57,286 nucleotides of DNA from NCBI RefSeq assembly GCF_008041835.1, contig NZ_VRYE01000059.1, positions 1 to 57,286 of the forward strand. The letters are read 5' to 3'. Each line of letters begins with the position of its first letter. Position 1 is the stretch's first letter. This document shows positions 8,624-17,774 of the stretch, piece by piece. The notes beneath the pieces are model-generated. The model did no database searches and was not told the DNA's origin. It was given only the letters and a program-made list of their open reading frames with translations. Position numbers and translations under genes: made by a program. This stretch comes from Ectopseudomonas mendocina. GTDB taxonomy: Bacteria > Pseudomonadota > Gammaproteobacteria > Pseudomonadales > Pseudomonadaceae.

Positions 8624-9688
8624 CTAGTGTGAGCGGGTCTCGGTCAGCAGCGGCTTTTGCAATTCGCTGGCCCAGGCCAGCAGCGGTACGTGTACCTCAG
8701 GCTGCCAGATACGCTTGAACAGCAAGGCCAGGTGTTCGGACTCGCCGCGACTGAAGGGCAGGCGGTCGATGCGCTCATGCACCTGCCATTGACCCTCTTT
8801 CCTCTGCGCAAAATCGAAGCGGAAGGGATGAAAACCGGTCATGCCCAAGCGCAGGTCGATGACCACCAGGCGATCACCGATCTGGTCATAGCGCAGCACA
8901 CCGCCACTGAACCACTCCAGGCGTTGATGCATGGGGGCGTCAGCCAGGTGCTCACGCAGATGAGTGCCGCGCGGCAAGCGTTGCAGTTGCGGTGGCTCGT
9001 CATCGAACCAGCCAACCAGGGCTTCGTGATAGTGCTCGCCATCGAGCACGATGACGCGCCACAGCAGCGTGTTGAGCGGTGTCGGTGTGGTGAACAGCTG
9101 TTCGGCCTGGATGCCCTGACGCGCCAGCTCGCGTTCCACACGCTGCTCGGCCATGAATTTGCCAGCCAGACTGAACCCTATGTACAGCGTCGAAACCGCC
9201 AGTGCTACGGCCGGTACGCGCCAGCTCTGCTCGCGCAGGCCGGTAAACAGGCTGATCAGCACTGCTGCGATCAGCGGCACGGTGTACAGCGGGTCGATGA
9301 TGAACAGGCTGGACCAGGCCGTCGGCGTCGGCATCAATGGCCAGAACAGTTGGGTGCCATAACTGGTGAAGGCATCAAGCAGGGTGTGGGTGACCAGTAT
9401 CAGCCACAGTGTGAGTAACAGGCGGCTGGTCGAGTAACCGGGATGCGGTCGAAAGCGCCTGATCAGCCAGGTCAGCAGCAGGGCAAAGCCGCTGAGAACG
9501 AACAGCGAGTGGCTGAAACCGCGATGGTAGGTCATGTTGGCCACGGCATCGCCGTATTCCATGACCACATCCAGGTCGGGAACGGTGGCGAGCATCGCGC
9601 CGTAGAGCAGCGCCTTGCGTCCCTGCCAGCGGCCGAGCAAGGCGCCCTGGATGCTGGCGCCAAGTACGGCTTGGGTTATAGAGTCCAT
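8624..9688 (-). CDS. YdjM-family membrane-bound metal-dependent hydrolase
   Basis: The 354-residue product starts at MDSITQAVLGAS, preceded by GGAAG. The N-terminal 190 residues match the YdjM/DUF457 family: MDSITQ at the start, YHRGFSHSLFV, and THTLLDAFTSYGTQLFWP supply conserved histidines and aspartates, interleaved with about five membrane segments. The C-terminal half is soluble and holds no motif I recognise. YdjM itself is a LexA-regulated membrane protein in E. coli; the Pseudomonas function is unknown. It is divergent from arfB. Confidence 0.87.
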   Translation of the reverse strand: MDSITQAVLGASIQGALLGRWQGRKALLYGAMLATVPDLDVVMEYGDAVANMTYHRGFSHSLFVLSGFALLLTWLIRRFRPHPGYSTSRLLLTLWLILVTHTLLDAFTSYGTQLFWPLMPTPTAWSSLFIIDPLYTVPLIAAVLISLFTGLREQSWRVPAVALAVSTLYIGFSLAGKFMAEQRVERELARQGIQAEQLFTTPTPLNTLLWRVIVLDGEHYHEALVGWFDDEPPQLQRLPRGTHLREHLADAPMHQRLEWFSGGVLRYDQIGDRLVVIDLRLGMTGFHPFRFDFAQRKEGQWQVHERIDRLPFSRGESEHLALLFKRIWQPEVHVPLLAWASELQKPLLTETRSH

Positions 9689-9818
9689 CGAATGCTTCCG
9701 AAAAAGACAGGCCGCTACGTTAGCCGAGCCACCGCGCGAATGCCGTGGGGAAATTTCAAGCAAAGATTACAGCTGCGGCAGGTATGCTGATGGTTATACC
9801 TATTCAGAAAGCATGGCC

Positions 9819-10232
9819 ATGCTGATCGTCTCCAACAGTGTTCACCTGCCCGATGAGGAAATCGAGTTGACTGCCATCCGCGCCCAGGGCGCGGGCGGGC
9901 AGAACGTCAACAAGGTGTCCAGTGCCGTGCACCTGCGTTTCGACAGCCAGGCCTCGTCGCTGCCGCCGTTTTACAAGGAACGCCTGCTGGCGCTTTCCGA
10001 CAGCCGTATCACGGCAGGCGGGGTGGTGGTGATCAAGGCGCAGCAGTATCGCACCCAGGAGCAGAATCGTGACGACGCCCTCGAGCGCCTTGCCGAGTTG
10101 ATCCGCAGCGCCGGCAAGGTGGAAAAGAAACGCCGCCCGACCAAGCCGACTCTCGGCTCGAAAAAGCGTCGCCTGGATGGCAAGAGCAAGCGCGGAGCGA
10201 TCAAGGCGGGGCGGGGCAAGGTGGATTTCTAG
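9819..10232 (+). CDS. arfB: Alternative ribosome-rescue factor ArfB (YaeJ)
   Basis: This 137-residue protein has the release-factor GGQ motif in RAQGAGGQNVNK (GGQ at 26-28) and a long basic tail (about 105-137) rich in K/R, which in E. coli YaeJ inserts in the mRNA channel. It hydrolyses peptidyl-tRNA on stalled ribosomes. Two in-frame ATGs (9813 and 9819) are possible; the second gives the family N-terminus MLIVSNSV. It ends 17 bp before the convergent mgsA stop. Confidence 0.93.
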   Translation: MLIVSNSVHLPDEEIELTAIRAQGAGGQNVNKVSSAVHLRFDSQASSLPPFYKERLLALSDSRITAGGVVVIKAQQYRTQEQNRDDALERLAELIRSAGKVEKKRRPTKPTLGSKKRRLDGKSKRGAIKAGRGKVDF

Positions 10233-10249
10233 GGGATAACGGCGGCACC

Positions 10250-10714
10250 CTATCCACGAGCCGCCAGATAAGCCTGGTAATCGGGAATACGGTACTCGTG
10301 CTGCTGTTCCAGCAGGCTGCTGCTGAGCAGGTAGTCGGCGCTGCTTTCGTTGCACGCTACCGGGATGTTCCATACCGCCGCTACACGCAGCAGTGCCTTG
10401 ATATCCGGGTCGTGTGGCTGCGGCTCGAACGGGTCCCAGAAGAACACCAGCATGTCCACGCGCTGCTCGGCAATGCGTGCGCCGATTTGCTGGTCGCCGC
10501 CCAGCGGGCCGCTGATCATGCTCTCCACCGGCAGATCCAGGCGTTTGCTCAAGAGTAGGCCGGTGGTGCCGGTGGCCACCAGTTCATGGCGCGCCAGCTT
10601 GTCGCGTTGACGTTCGCACCAGTCCAGCAGGAAACCCTTGCAGTGATCATGCGCCACCAGTGCGATGCGCTTGCGTGCCGGCAGTTGGGCACGGGTAAAG
10701 CTGATACGGCTCAT
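10250..10714 (-). CDS. mgsA: Methylglyoxal synthase
   Basis: The 154-residue enzyme converts dihydroxyacetone phosphate to methylglyoxal and phosphate. It has the phosphate-site motifs LVAHDHCK and TGTTG, the catalytic aspartate in SGPLGGDQQIG and the conserved FFWDPFEPQPHDPDIKALLR block. The start has a good GGAG site. It follows the GAPDH gene by only 12 bp on the same strand, suggesting co-transcription of two enzymes that act at the triose-phosphate node. Confidence 0.94.
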   Translation of the reverse strand: MSRISFTRAQLPARKRIALVAHDHCKGFLLDWCERQRDKLARHELVATGTTGLLLSKRLDLPVESMISGPLGGDQQIGARIAEQRVDMLVFFWDPFEPQPHDPDIKALLRVAAVWNIPVACNESSADYLLSSSLLEQQHEYRIPDYQAYLAARG

Positions 10715-10726
10715 CGAGCCTCCTGT

Positions 10727-11728
10727 TCAATTCAAGCGGGCCAGGACCAGGCAGTTGTCCAGCATACGGTTGGAGAAGCCCCACTCATTGTCATACCAGG
10801 CCATGACCTTGAGCAGCTTGCCGCTGACCTTGGTGTGGTTGGCGTCGAAGATCGATGACAACGGGTTGTGGTTGAAGTCGCAGGACACCAGCGGCAGAGC
10901 GTTGTAACCGAGAACCGGGGATCGCTCGCTGGCGGCCTTGAGCAGGGCATTGACTTCCTCGGCAGTGGTTTCGCGCTTGACCTGCACGGTCAGATCGACC
11001 AGCGACACGTTGATCACCGGCACCCGCACGGCCATACCGGTAAGCTTGCCGGCCAGCTCCGGCAGTACCAGGCCGACCGCTTCGGCGGCGCCGGTTTTGG
11101 TCGGGATCATCGATTGGGTCGCCGAGCGTGCGCGGTACGGGTCGCTGTGGTACACATCGGACAGGTTCTGGTCGTTGGTGTAGGCGTGGATGGTGGTCAT
11201 CAGGCCTTGCTCGATGCCCAATTCGCGTTGCAGCACCTGGGCCACCGGCGCCAGGCAGTTGGTGGTGCAGGAGGCGTTGGAGATGATCTGCATGTCAGGC
11301 GTCAGTACCTGCTCGTTGACGCCATACACCACGGTGGCGTCGGCACCCTTGGCGGGCGCGGAGATCAAGACCTTGCGCGCGCCGGCGGTGAGGTGCGCGG
11401 CGGCCTTGTCGCGCTCGGTGAACAGCCCGGTGCATTCCAGCACCACATCGACCTGATGGGTTTTCCACGGCAGCTCGGCCGGGTTGCGAATGGCGCTGAC
11501 GGCGATGCGGTCACCCTTGATCCACAAGCTTTCGCCGTCCACTTTAACTTCTTCAGGGAAATGGCCGTGGACGCTGTCATATTGCAACAGGTGGGCATTG
11601 ATCGCGCTGTCGCCCAGGTCGTTGATCGCCACGACCTGCAGGTGCTGGCGATATTGCTGGGTGTAGAGTGCGCGTAGCACGTTGCGGCCGATGCGGCCGA
11701 AGCCATTGATGGCGATGCGTAGTGTCAT
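10727..11728 (-). CDS. gap: Type I glyceraldehyde-3-phosphate dehydrogenase
   Basis: The 333-residue enzyme has the Rossmann motif NGFGRIGRN (about 8-16), the catalytic cysteine in [12 protein letters not shown] (Cys154) and the catalytic histidine in TTIHAYTND (about 181). It oxidises glyceraldehyde-3-phosphate with NAD. It is divergent from edd over a 130-bp region with two HexR-type operators, the arrangement known for Pseudomonas gap-1/edd, so control by the KDPG-responsive repressor HexR is likely. mgsA lies immediately downstream. Confidence 0.96.
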   Translation of the reverse strand: MTLRIAINGFGRIGRNVLRALYTQQYRQHLQVVAINDLGDSAINAHLLQYDSVHGHFPEEVKVDGESLWIKGDRIAVSAIRNPAELPWKTHQVDVVLECTGLFTERDKAAAHLTAGARKVLISAPAKGADATVVYGVNEQVLTPDMQIISNASCTTNCLAPVAQVLQRELGIEQGLMTTIHAYTNDQNLSDVYHSDPYRARSATQSMIPTKTGAAEAVGLVLPELAGKLTGMAVRVPVINVSLVDLTVQVKRETTAEEVNALLKAASERSPVLGYNALPLVSCDFNHNPLSSIFDANHTKVSGKLLKVMAWYDNEWGFSNRMLDNCLVLARLN

Positions 11729-11749
11729 GGTGAGGGTCTCGTCAATTTG

Positions 11750-11764
11750 TTGTTGTAATTACAA
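11750..11764. promoter_or_regulatory. HexR operator, gap-proximal
   Basis: TTGTTGTAATTACAA matches the published HexR consensus TTGT-N7/8-ACAA exactly with N7. It lies 22 bp upstream of the gap start. Confidence 0.85.
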
Positions 11765-11811
11765 GATTATTCCCATTGCTCTAGAAATCAAGCCCATTGA
11801 GTGGCAGTATT

Positions 11812-11826
11812 TTGTTGTAAATACAA
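11812..11826. promoter_or_regulatory. HexR operator, edd-proximal
   Basis: TTGTTGTAAATACAA matches TTGT-N7-ACAA and differs from the gap-proximal site at one position. It lies 33 bp upstream of the edd start. Confidence 0.85.
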
Positions 11827-11858
11827 ATAATCGCTAGTCGCTAGCCTGGAGATTCCCC

Positions 11859-13682
11859 ATGCATCCCCGCGTTGTTGAAGTGACCGAACGTCTTGTCCAG
11901 CGCAGCCGCGCCACGCGCCAGCGCTACCTGGAGATGATCCGTGCCGCCGCCAGCGAAGGCCCGCAGCGGGGCAAGCTGCAGTGCGCCAACTTCGCCCATG
12001 GCGTGGCTGGCTGCAGCGGTCACGACAAGCAGACCCTGCGCCTGATGGATGCGGCCAACGTGGCCATCGTGTCTGCCTACAACGACATGTTGTCGGCCCA
12101 TCAGCCCTACGAGACCTTTCCCGAGCAGATCAAACAGGCGCTGCGTGAGCTGGGCTCAGTGGGGCAGTTCGCCGGTGGCGTACCGGCCATGTGCGATGGT
12201 GTGACCCAGGGTGAGCCGGGCATGGAGATTGGGATCGCCAGTCGCGAGGTGATCGCCATGTCCACCGCTGTGGCGCTGTCGCACAACATGTTCGATGCGG
12301 CGCTGTATCTGGGCGTGTGCGACAAGATCGTGCCAGGGCTGATGATGGGCGCGCTGCGTTTCGGTCATCTGCCGTCGATATTCGTGCCGGCCGGGCCGAT
12401 GACCTCGGGGCTGTCCAACAAGGAGAAGGCCGACGTGCGTCAGCGTTACGCCGAGGGCAAGGCGACCCGCGACGAGCTGCTGGCGGCGGAAATGGCCGCC
12501 TACCACGGGCCAGGTACCTGCACCTTCTATGGCACCGCCAATACCAACCAGCTACTGATGGAGGTGATGGGCCTGCACCTGCCAGGCGCTTCCTTCATCA
12601 ATCCGGGCACGCCGCTGCGTGATGCGCTGACCCGTGAAGCTGCGCAGCAGGTCACCCGCCTGACCAAGCAGAGCGGGAGTTTCATGCCCATCGGCGAGAT
12701 CGTCGACGAGCGTTGCCTGGTCAACTCCATCGTTGCCCTGCATGCCACTGGTGGCTCCACCAACCATACCCTGCATATGCCGGCCATCGCTCGCGCCGCC
12801 GGCATTCTGCTGACCTGGCAGGACATGGCCGACCTCTCCGAAGTGGTGCCGACCCTGGCGCACGTCTACCCAAATGGTAAGGCCGACATCAACCACTTCC
12901 AGGCCGCAGGCGGCATGGCTTTCCTGATTCGTGAGCTACTCGACGCCGGCTTGCTGCATGAAGAGGTCAACACCGTGGCCGGGCGCGGCCTGTCACGCTA
13001 CACCCGTGAGCCCTTCCTCGAGGGCGGCAAGCTGGTCTGGCGCGACGGGCCGAGCGAAAGTCTGGAGGAAAGCGTGCTGCGCCCCGTGGCGCGGCCGTTC
13101 TCGGCAGAAGGCGGCCTGCGCCTGATGCAGGGCAACCTGGGGCGTGGGGTGATGAAGGTGTCCGCGGTGGCCCCCGAGCATCAGGTGGTGGAAGCGCCAG
13201 CGCTGGTGTTCGAGGATCAGTTGGAGCTGGTCGAAGCCTTCAAGGCCGGCAAGCTGGAGCGCGATTTCGTCGCCGTGGTGCGTTTTCAGGGGCCGCGCAG
13301 CAACGGCATGCCGGAGCTGCACAAGATGACGCCTTACCTGGGTGTGCTGCAGGATCGCGGCTTCAAGGTGGCACTGGTCACCGACGGGCGCATGTCCGGC
13401 GCCTCGGGCAAGATCCCGGCAGCCATTCATGTCTGCCCGGAGGCTTTCGATGGCGGGCCGCTGGCGCGGGTGCGTGACGGCGATCTGATACGCCTCGATG
13501 GTACGACGGGAGCATTGCTGCTGCAGATCGACGAGGCGGAATTCGCCGCGCGCGAGCCGGCTGGCCGACCTGCACCAGCCAGTGGCTGCGGCCGCGAGTT
13601 GTTCGCCTTCATGCGCCACAACTTCAGCACGGCGGAGCAGGGCGCCAGTGCCTTTACCGAGAGTCTCGAGTCGCTGGTTTGA
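11859..13682 (+). CDS. edd: Phosphogluconate dehydratase
   Basis: The 607-residue enzyme dehydrates 6-phosphogluconate to KDPG, the first Entner-Doudoroff step. It belongs to the IlvD/Edd family. Cysteines in [20 protein letters not shown] and [15 protein letters not shown] fit the [4Fe-4S] ligands, and [15 protein letters not shown] lies in the C-terminal domain. In other pseudomonads I would expect glk, gltR and gltS downstream in the same operon. Here the strand switches at once to rdgC after a REP, so edd stands alone. Confidence 0.96.
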   Translation: MHPRVVEVTERLVQRSRATRQRYLEMIRAAASEGPQRGKLQCANFAHGVAGCSGHDKQTLRLMDAANVAIVSAYNDMLSAHQPYETFPEQIKQALRELGSVGQFAGGVPAMCDGVTQGEPGMEIGIASREVIAMSTAVALSHNMFDAALYLGVCDKIVPGLMMGALRFGHLPSIFVPAGPMTSGLSNKEKADVRQRYAEGKATRDELLAAEMAAYHGPGTCTFYGTANTNQLLMEVMGLHLPGASFINPGTPLRDALTREAAQQVTRLTKQSGSFMPIGEIVDERCLVNSIVALHATGGSTNHTLHMPAIARAAGILLTWQDMADLSEVVPTLAHVYPNGKADINHFQAAGGMAFLIRELLDAGLLHEEVNTVAGRGLSRYTREPFLEGGKLVWRDGPSESLEESVLRPVARPFSAEGGLRLMQGNLGRGVMKVSAVAPEHQVVEAPALVFEDQLELVEAFKAGKLERDFVAVVRFQGPRSNGMPELHKMTPYLGVLQDRGFKVALVTDGRMSGASGKIPAAIHVCPEAFDGGPLARVRDGDLIRLDGTTGALLLQIDEAEFAAREPAGRPAPASGCGRELFAFMRHNFSTAEQGASAFTESLESLV

Positions 13683-13754
13683 GGCAGGCGCCTGTTGCCC
13701 GGATTGCATCCGGCTACTTGCCAGACGCCGGCAAGGCCTGCAAAGCCGCTCTTC

Positions 13755-13828
13755 GTAGGAGCCCCGCCTCGGGGCGAAGCTTTATCCAAGCGTGCCCCGT
13801 CCTGATTCGCGCGGGGCGCCGCTCCTAC
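13755..13828. repeat. REP palindrome (type B) between edd and rdgC
   Basis: GTAGGAGCCCCGCCTCGGGG is mirrored by GCGGGGCGCCGCTCCTAC. It is nearly identical to the REP core of the MITE at 25719-25864 but lacks that element's terminal repeats. A half copy of the CGGATTGCATCCGG repeat lies at 13697-13717. Confidence 0.8.
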
Positions 13829-13844
13829 AGACCTGCGTCCTGCT

Positions 13845-14765
13845 TCAGATACCCTGCGGAATCTCTTCGCCGCCCAGTGCGCTGAACAGCTCGGGCAGGA
13901 ACTCTACCAGGGTCATCATCATCAGGATGAAGCTGGCGTCCTGCTGGGCCAGGGCGTCGTCACCGCCGTCCTGTTCGGCCTGCTCCTGCAGCACATCCTC
14001 GAAGCGCAGGCGCTTGATGGTCAGCTTGTCATCGAGCACGAACGACAGCTTGTCCTGCCAGGCCAGCGACAGTTGAGTAACCTGTTTGCCGGTGGACAGG
14101 TGCAGCTGGATTTCCTCGCTGGTCAGATCCTGGCGCTTGCAGCGCACCACGCCGCCGTCTTCGTGGGTGTCACGCAGCTCGCACTCGTCGAGGACGAAGA
14201 AGCCTTCGGCAGCGCTCTGGTTCTTCAGCCAGTCGGTGAGGGTGGCGGTCGGCGCGATCTTCACCGACAGCGGGCGCACCGGCAGCGAGCCGATGGCTTC
14301 ACGCAGGGTGGAGAGCAGGTCTTCAGCCTTCTTGGCGCTGGCGCTGTCGACCAGGATCAGGCCCTGCTTCGGCGCGATGGCGGCGAAGGTGCCGGATTTG
14401 CGGATAAAGGCGCGCGGCAGGAAGGCCTGGACGATCTCGTCTTTGATCTGGTCGCGCTCTTTCTTGTACACCTTGCGCATCTGCGTGTTTTCGATCTCGT
14501 CGACCTTCTCCTTCAGCGCATCACGCACCACCGAACCGGGCAGGATGCGTTCTTCCTTGCGTGCGCCGATCAGCAGGAAGTCGCCGCTGACATGCACCAG
14601 TGGCGCATCGGCGCCCTTGCCGAAGGGGGCGGTGAAACCGTAGGTGGTCAGTTCCTGGCTGGCGCAGGGACGGGCCGGTTTACTGGCCAGTGCGGTCTCC
14701 AGCGCTTCGGCGTCGAAAGGAATGTCCTGGGTGAGACGGTAGACCAGCAGGTTACGAAACCACAT
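13845..14765 (-). CDS. rdgC: Recombination-associated protein RdgC
   Basis: The 306-residue product starts at [12 protein letters not shown]; upstream residues in the frame lack a ribosome site. RdgC is a ring-shaped nucleoid DNA-binding protein that limits RecA activity. The N-terminal motif, the [13 protein letters not shown] segment (about 32-44) and the length fit the family. It is monocistronic, convergent with edd. The 296 bp between its start and tRNA-Val hold no further gene that I can see. Confidence 0.95.
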   Translation of the reverse strand: MWFRNLLVYRLTQDIPFDAEALETALASKPARPCASQELTTYGFTAPFGKGADAPLVHVSGDFLLIGARKEERILPGSVVRDALKEKVDEIENTQMRKVYKKERDQIKDEIVQAFLPRAFIRKSGTFAAIAPKQGLILVDSASAKKAEDLLSTLREAIGSLPVRPLSVKIAPTATLTDWLKNQSAAEGFFVLDECELRDTHEDGGVVRCKRQDLTSEEIQLHLSTGKQVTQLSLAWQDKLSFVLDDKLTIKRLRFEDVLQEQAEQDGGDDALAQQDASFILMMMTLVEFLPELFSALGGEEIPQGI

Positions 14766-15061
14766 GAGCGGGTGATTCTCCATTGATGATGAAGTCGCGG
14801 ATTGGCGCCATCCTTGAACTCTCCCGTTGGGGAAAGCTGGCGCGCAGCGACGGATGAAGGTGGCGGGCCAATAACGCTGACCGCCGGCACAGAACACGCA
14901 TTATTCTCCGCTGGCGTGTCCAGGCCAACCCTGACAACGAGTCTGCGAGGAAATTCGCCGGTCGTAGCTAAGTTCTTGCTGCGGCGGTAAATTTTTTTGC
15001 GAAGAGGGCTTGCCAAGGCTCGCCTCGCTCTCTAGAATGCGCCCCACTTCGAGAGTGAATG

Positions 15062-15137
15062 GGGTGGTTAGCTCAGCCGGGAGAGCATCTGCCTTACAAG
15101 CAGAGGGTCGGCGGTTCGATCCCGTCACCACCCACCA
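15062..15137 (+). tRNA. tRNA-Val (TAC)
   Basis: Acceptor GGGTGGT pairs with ACCACCC. The anticodon arm CTGCC-TTACAAG-CAG shows TAC, the T-loop GTTCGATCC is standard and CCA is encoded. It is 76 nt long. Confidence 0.96.
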
Positions 15138-15152
15138 ATCTCGCAGTTACGC

Positions 15153-15229
15153 GCAGCGGTAGTTCAGTCGGTTAGAATACCGGCCTGTCACGCCGGGGGT
15201 CGCGGGTTCGAGTCCCGTCCGCTGCGCCA
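15153..15229 (+). tRNA. tRNA-Asp (GTC)
   Basis: Acceptor GCAGCGG pairs with CCGCTGC. The anticodon loop CTGTCAC shows GTC, TTCGAGTCC lies in the T-arm and CCA is encoded. It is 77 nt long and follows tRNA-Val by 15 bp, so the two are probably one transcript. Confidence 0.96.
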
Positions 15230-15416
15230 TTCTTCTCCTCGCTTCATCCCCTCCTGTGACAATGCTTCGGCTCTCGCCGAAATCTTCGAAAAATTCCTTT
15301 GCCTGCTTGAACTTATGCACGCTGCATGGCTCCTATGCCGTAGCCAGTGATCGCGGCGTACTGCTAAGCTCGCGCTTTCACACGACGGCCTTCGGGCGCA
15401 TCTACAAGGAACAAGC

Positions 15417-16133
15417 ATGAAACAGCATCGTTTGGCGGCAGCGGTTGCCCTGGTGGGCCTGGTGCTTGCCGGTTGCGACTCGCAAACCAGCGAAGTCGAA
15501 CTCAAGAGCCCGGCGCAGAAAGCCTCCTACGGCATTGGCCTGAACATGGGGCGTAGCCTGTCTGAAGAGGGCATGGACGATCTGGACTCCAAGGCCGTCG
15601 CTCAGGGCATCGAAGACGCGCTGGCGAAGAAGGAGCCGCGCATCAAGGATGAAGACATGATCGAAGCCTTCTCCTTCCTGCAGAACCGTGCCGAAGAACG
15701 TATGACGGCACTGAACAAGGAAGCGGCCGAAGCCGGCAAGAAATTCCTCGAAGAGAACGGCAAGCGTGAAGGTGTCGTCACCACCGACTCCGGCCTGCAA
15801 TACGAAGTGATCAAGAAGGCCGATGGCCCTCAGCCCACGGAAAGTGACGTGGTGACCGTGCACTACGAAGGCAAGCTGACCGACGGCTCTGTGTTCGACA
15901 GCTCCGTCGCTCGCGGCAGCCCCATCGATCTGCCGGTTGGTGGTGTGATCCCGGGTTGGGTCGAGGGTCTGCAACTGATGCACGTGGGTGAGAAGTACAA
16001 ACTGTACATCCCCAGTGAACTGGCTTACGGCGAACAGAGCCCGTCCCCGGCCATTCCGGCCAACTCGGTGCTGGTGTTCGACCTGGAGCTGATCGGTATC
16101 AAGGATCAGGCCGCCGAGCCGTCCGAACAGTAA
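15417..16133 (+). CDS. FKBP-type peptidyl-prolyl isomerase, lipoprotein
   Basis: This 238-residue protein has a lipoprotein signal with lipobox LAGC (Cys20). A helical dimerisation region (about 35-115) precedes a C-terminal FKBP domain (about 130-230) with VTVHYEGKLTDGSVFDSS, GVIPGWVEGLQLM and YIPSELAYGE. The layout is that of FkpA/FklB/Mip proteins. Membrane-anchored isomerase and chaperone activity in the periplasm is expected. A GGA ribosome site precedes the ATG, and a strong hairpin follows the stop. Confidence 0.93.
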   Translation: MKQHRLAAAVALVGLVLAGCDSQTSEVELKSPAQKASYGIGLNMGRSLSEEGMDDLDSKAVAQGIEDALAKKEPRIKDEDMIEAFSFLQNRAEERMTALNKEAAEAGKKFLEENGKREGVVTTDSGLQYEVIKKADGPQPTESDVVTVHYEGKLTDGSVFDSSVARGSPIDLPVGGVIPGWVEGLQLMHVGEKYKLYIPSELAYGEQSPSPAIPANSVLVFDLELIGIKDQAAEPSEQ

Positions 16134-16150
16134 CACTCGCTGCCCGCTGA

Positions 16151-16180
16151 CAACGCCCCGTCTTGACGGGGCGTTGTCGT
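16151..16180 (+). terminator. Terminator after the FKBP gene
   Basis: CAACGCCCCGTC and GACGGGGCGTTG pair perfectly as a 12-bp stem around TT. The following T-run is weak (TCGTTT). The rest of the 16134-16468 gap is AT-rich (16255-16340) with a second weak hairpin near 16350-16372, and no gene. Confidence 0.75.
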
Positions 16181-16468
16181 TTCTGGGGCGCTCAGCCGCT
16201 ACGAGGCGCCCTGAGTGTTACGCTTATGCACATCATGCAAAGGGTTCCTAACAAGCCCGTGCAAAACTTGCAAGCCCCTTGTTTGTAATATGCAACTTGT
16301 TGATTTTATTGAATTTTATATGCTGTATAAAAAATATCCGATCTAACCCAAGGCCCCATGCCACGGGGCTTTGGTAGGCTTGTCGAAAGTCTTTGCACAG
16401 AGTTATCCACAGGTTCTGTGGGTAAGCGGGGCAAGCCCAGAAAACGCCTGGCTTGCCGAGGAGAGCGA

Positions 16469-16912
16469 ATGAAAACACCCTGGAAATTGCTCCGCTACCT
16501 GCCGCAGGCTGCTCGTTTTCTGCGTGAAGGTCGGCTGCCGGAGCTGTTGCATGCGCTGCGTGACAAGCGTACCCCTCAAGGGCAGCGCTTCGCCGTATTC
16601 AGGGATGACCTGCAACTGCTTCGCGCCCTTAGCCTGGCCTGGTTCAAGGGCGAGTACCGGCAGATCAGCCGGCAGGCGTTGTTGACCATCGTGGCGGCGT
16701 TGCTCTATGTCATCGCGCCGCTCGATGCCATTCCCGACTGGCTGGTTGGCCTTGGCTTCATCGACGATCTGGCTGTGCTGGCCTGGGTCATGCGCACCTG
16801 GCATGGCGAGCTGGAGGCCTTCAGGGCCTGGCGCGAGGCACAGAGCCCCGAGCGCCTGGCGCTGATCGAGCAGTTGCCTGTGGCGCAAAGGGTAGAAACG
16901 CAACGCAACTGA
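16469..16912 (+). CDS. YkvA/DUF1232-family protein
   Basis: The 147-residue product starts at MKTPWKLLRYLP with GAGGAG upstream. The diagnostic block VIAPLDAIPDWLVGLGFIDD (about 87-106) defines the DUF1232/YkvA family, a small domain with a hydrophobic hairpin that is often membrane-associated. Its biochemical role is unknown. It is monocistronic; 173 bp separate it from the HTH gene. Confidence 0.87.
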   Translation: MKTPWKLLRYLPQAARFLREGRLPELLHALRDKRTPQGQRFAVFRDDLQLLRALSLAWFKGEYRQISRQALLTIVAALLYVIAPLDAIPDWLVGLGFIDDLAVLAWVMRTWHGELEAFRAWREAQSPERLALIEQLPVAQRVETQRN

Positions 16913-17085
16913 TGTCGGCGCTTCTGCGAATCGCCTCTCAAGCAGGCAGGATGGCGCGCGCAGCACCAGCCTGGCGCTGATATCTTGGTCGCAGGTTTGC
17001 GCCTCAGTCGTCGGGTGCCTGTTAAGATGGCCATTTGCAAGGAAGGGGTCGAGGTCGTCGGCCCTGCTTTCCAACGGAGAGATTC

Positions 17086-17412
17086 ATGACTGTGCAAATC
17101 ATTGCCCGTGATGGCGAGCCAGAGTACGCGGTGTTGCCCTGGGCCGATTATCAGGCTCTGTTGCGCGCTGCCGGGCGCGAACCGGTGGTCGCGCAAGCCA
17201 GCGCTGCTGAGCCAGTGGCAGAGCAGCAGCGGCCCGGACTCGATCAGTTGCGCAGGCTGCGTGAGGCCAAGGGCCTGACGGCAGAGAGCCTGGCGCGCAG
17301 CGTCGGCATCAGCCCGCATTACCTGGCGATGATCGAGAGCGGCGAACGCCAGCCCGATGCCGCGATCATGCGTTCGCTGGCGTGGCAACTGGGGTTGGAG
17401 GGCTGGTCTTGA
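17086..17412 (+). CDS. Helix-turn-helix (XRE-type) regulator
   Basis: The 108-residue product starts at MTVQIIARDG. Residues 1-30 (GEPEYAVLPWADYQALL) resemble the short Phd-like strand-helix of some antitoxins. Residues 48-105 form a Cro/C1-type HTH (LDQLRRLREAKGLTAESLAR then GISPHYLAMIESGERQPD). It is the first of three overlapping genes; its TGA overlaps the TTG start of the next by 4 bp. It could autoregulate the unit, or be the antitoxin-like member of a pair; neither is shown. Confidence 0.85.
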   Translation: MTVQIIARDGEPEYAVLPWADYQALLRAAGREPVVAQASAAEPVAEQQRPGLDQLRRLREAKGLTAESLARSVGISPHYLAMIESGERQPDAAIMRSLAWQLGLEGWS

Positions 17413-17774
17413 GCGTGCGTATCAGCCGCCAGCATTGGCAGGCCTTATTGACCGAGCTGGACGATGCGCGCCGTCAGCGCCACCTGCTCACCTACCGGGC
17501 GTTGATCGAGCGGCTCGACCTGCCAACACCAGCTATGCAAACCCTCACCGCTGCTCTGGAGCATTTGGCCGCGCTGGATGCGCGTGCCGAGCGTCCGCTG
17601 CGCAGCGCACTGGTCATCAGCCAGGGCGCCAGTCGCCTGCCACGTACAGGATTCTTCGACTGCGTGACCCATCTCGGGCGCTTTAGCGGGGCCTGCGATG
17701 GCGTGGCAGCGGCATCCTGGCATGCCTCGGAGGTCGCTCGAGTGTTCGAGTTCGATTATCCAGCCGATGTCTAG
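17409..17774 (+). CDS. Conserved hypothetical protein in a coupled operon
   Basis: The product is about 121 residues. TTG at 17409 is the likely start because GGAG lies 8 bp upstream and TTGA overlaps the HTH stop; GTG at 17415 is the alternative. The N-terminal half is helical (RISRQHWQALLTELDDARRQ), the C-terminal half mixed. I recognise no domain, signal peptide or membrane segment. Its TAG lies 8 bp inside the next gene. Tight coupling to an HTH gene raises a regulatory or toxin-like role as a hypothesis only. Confidence 0.75.
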   Translation: MSVRISRQHWQALLTELDDARRQRHLLTYRALIERLDLPTPAMQTLTAALEHLAALDARAERPLRSALVISQGASRLPRTGFFDCVTHLGRFSGACDGVAAASWHASEVARVFEFDYPADV

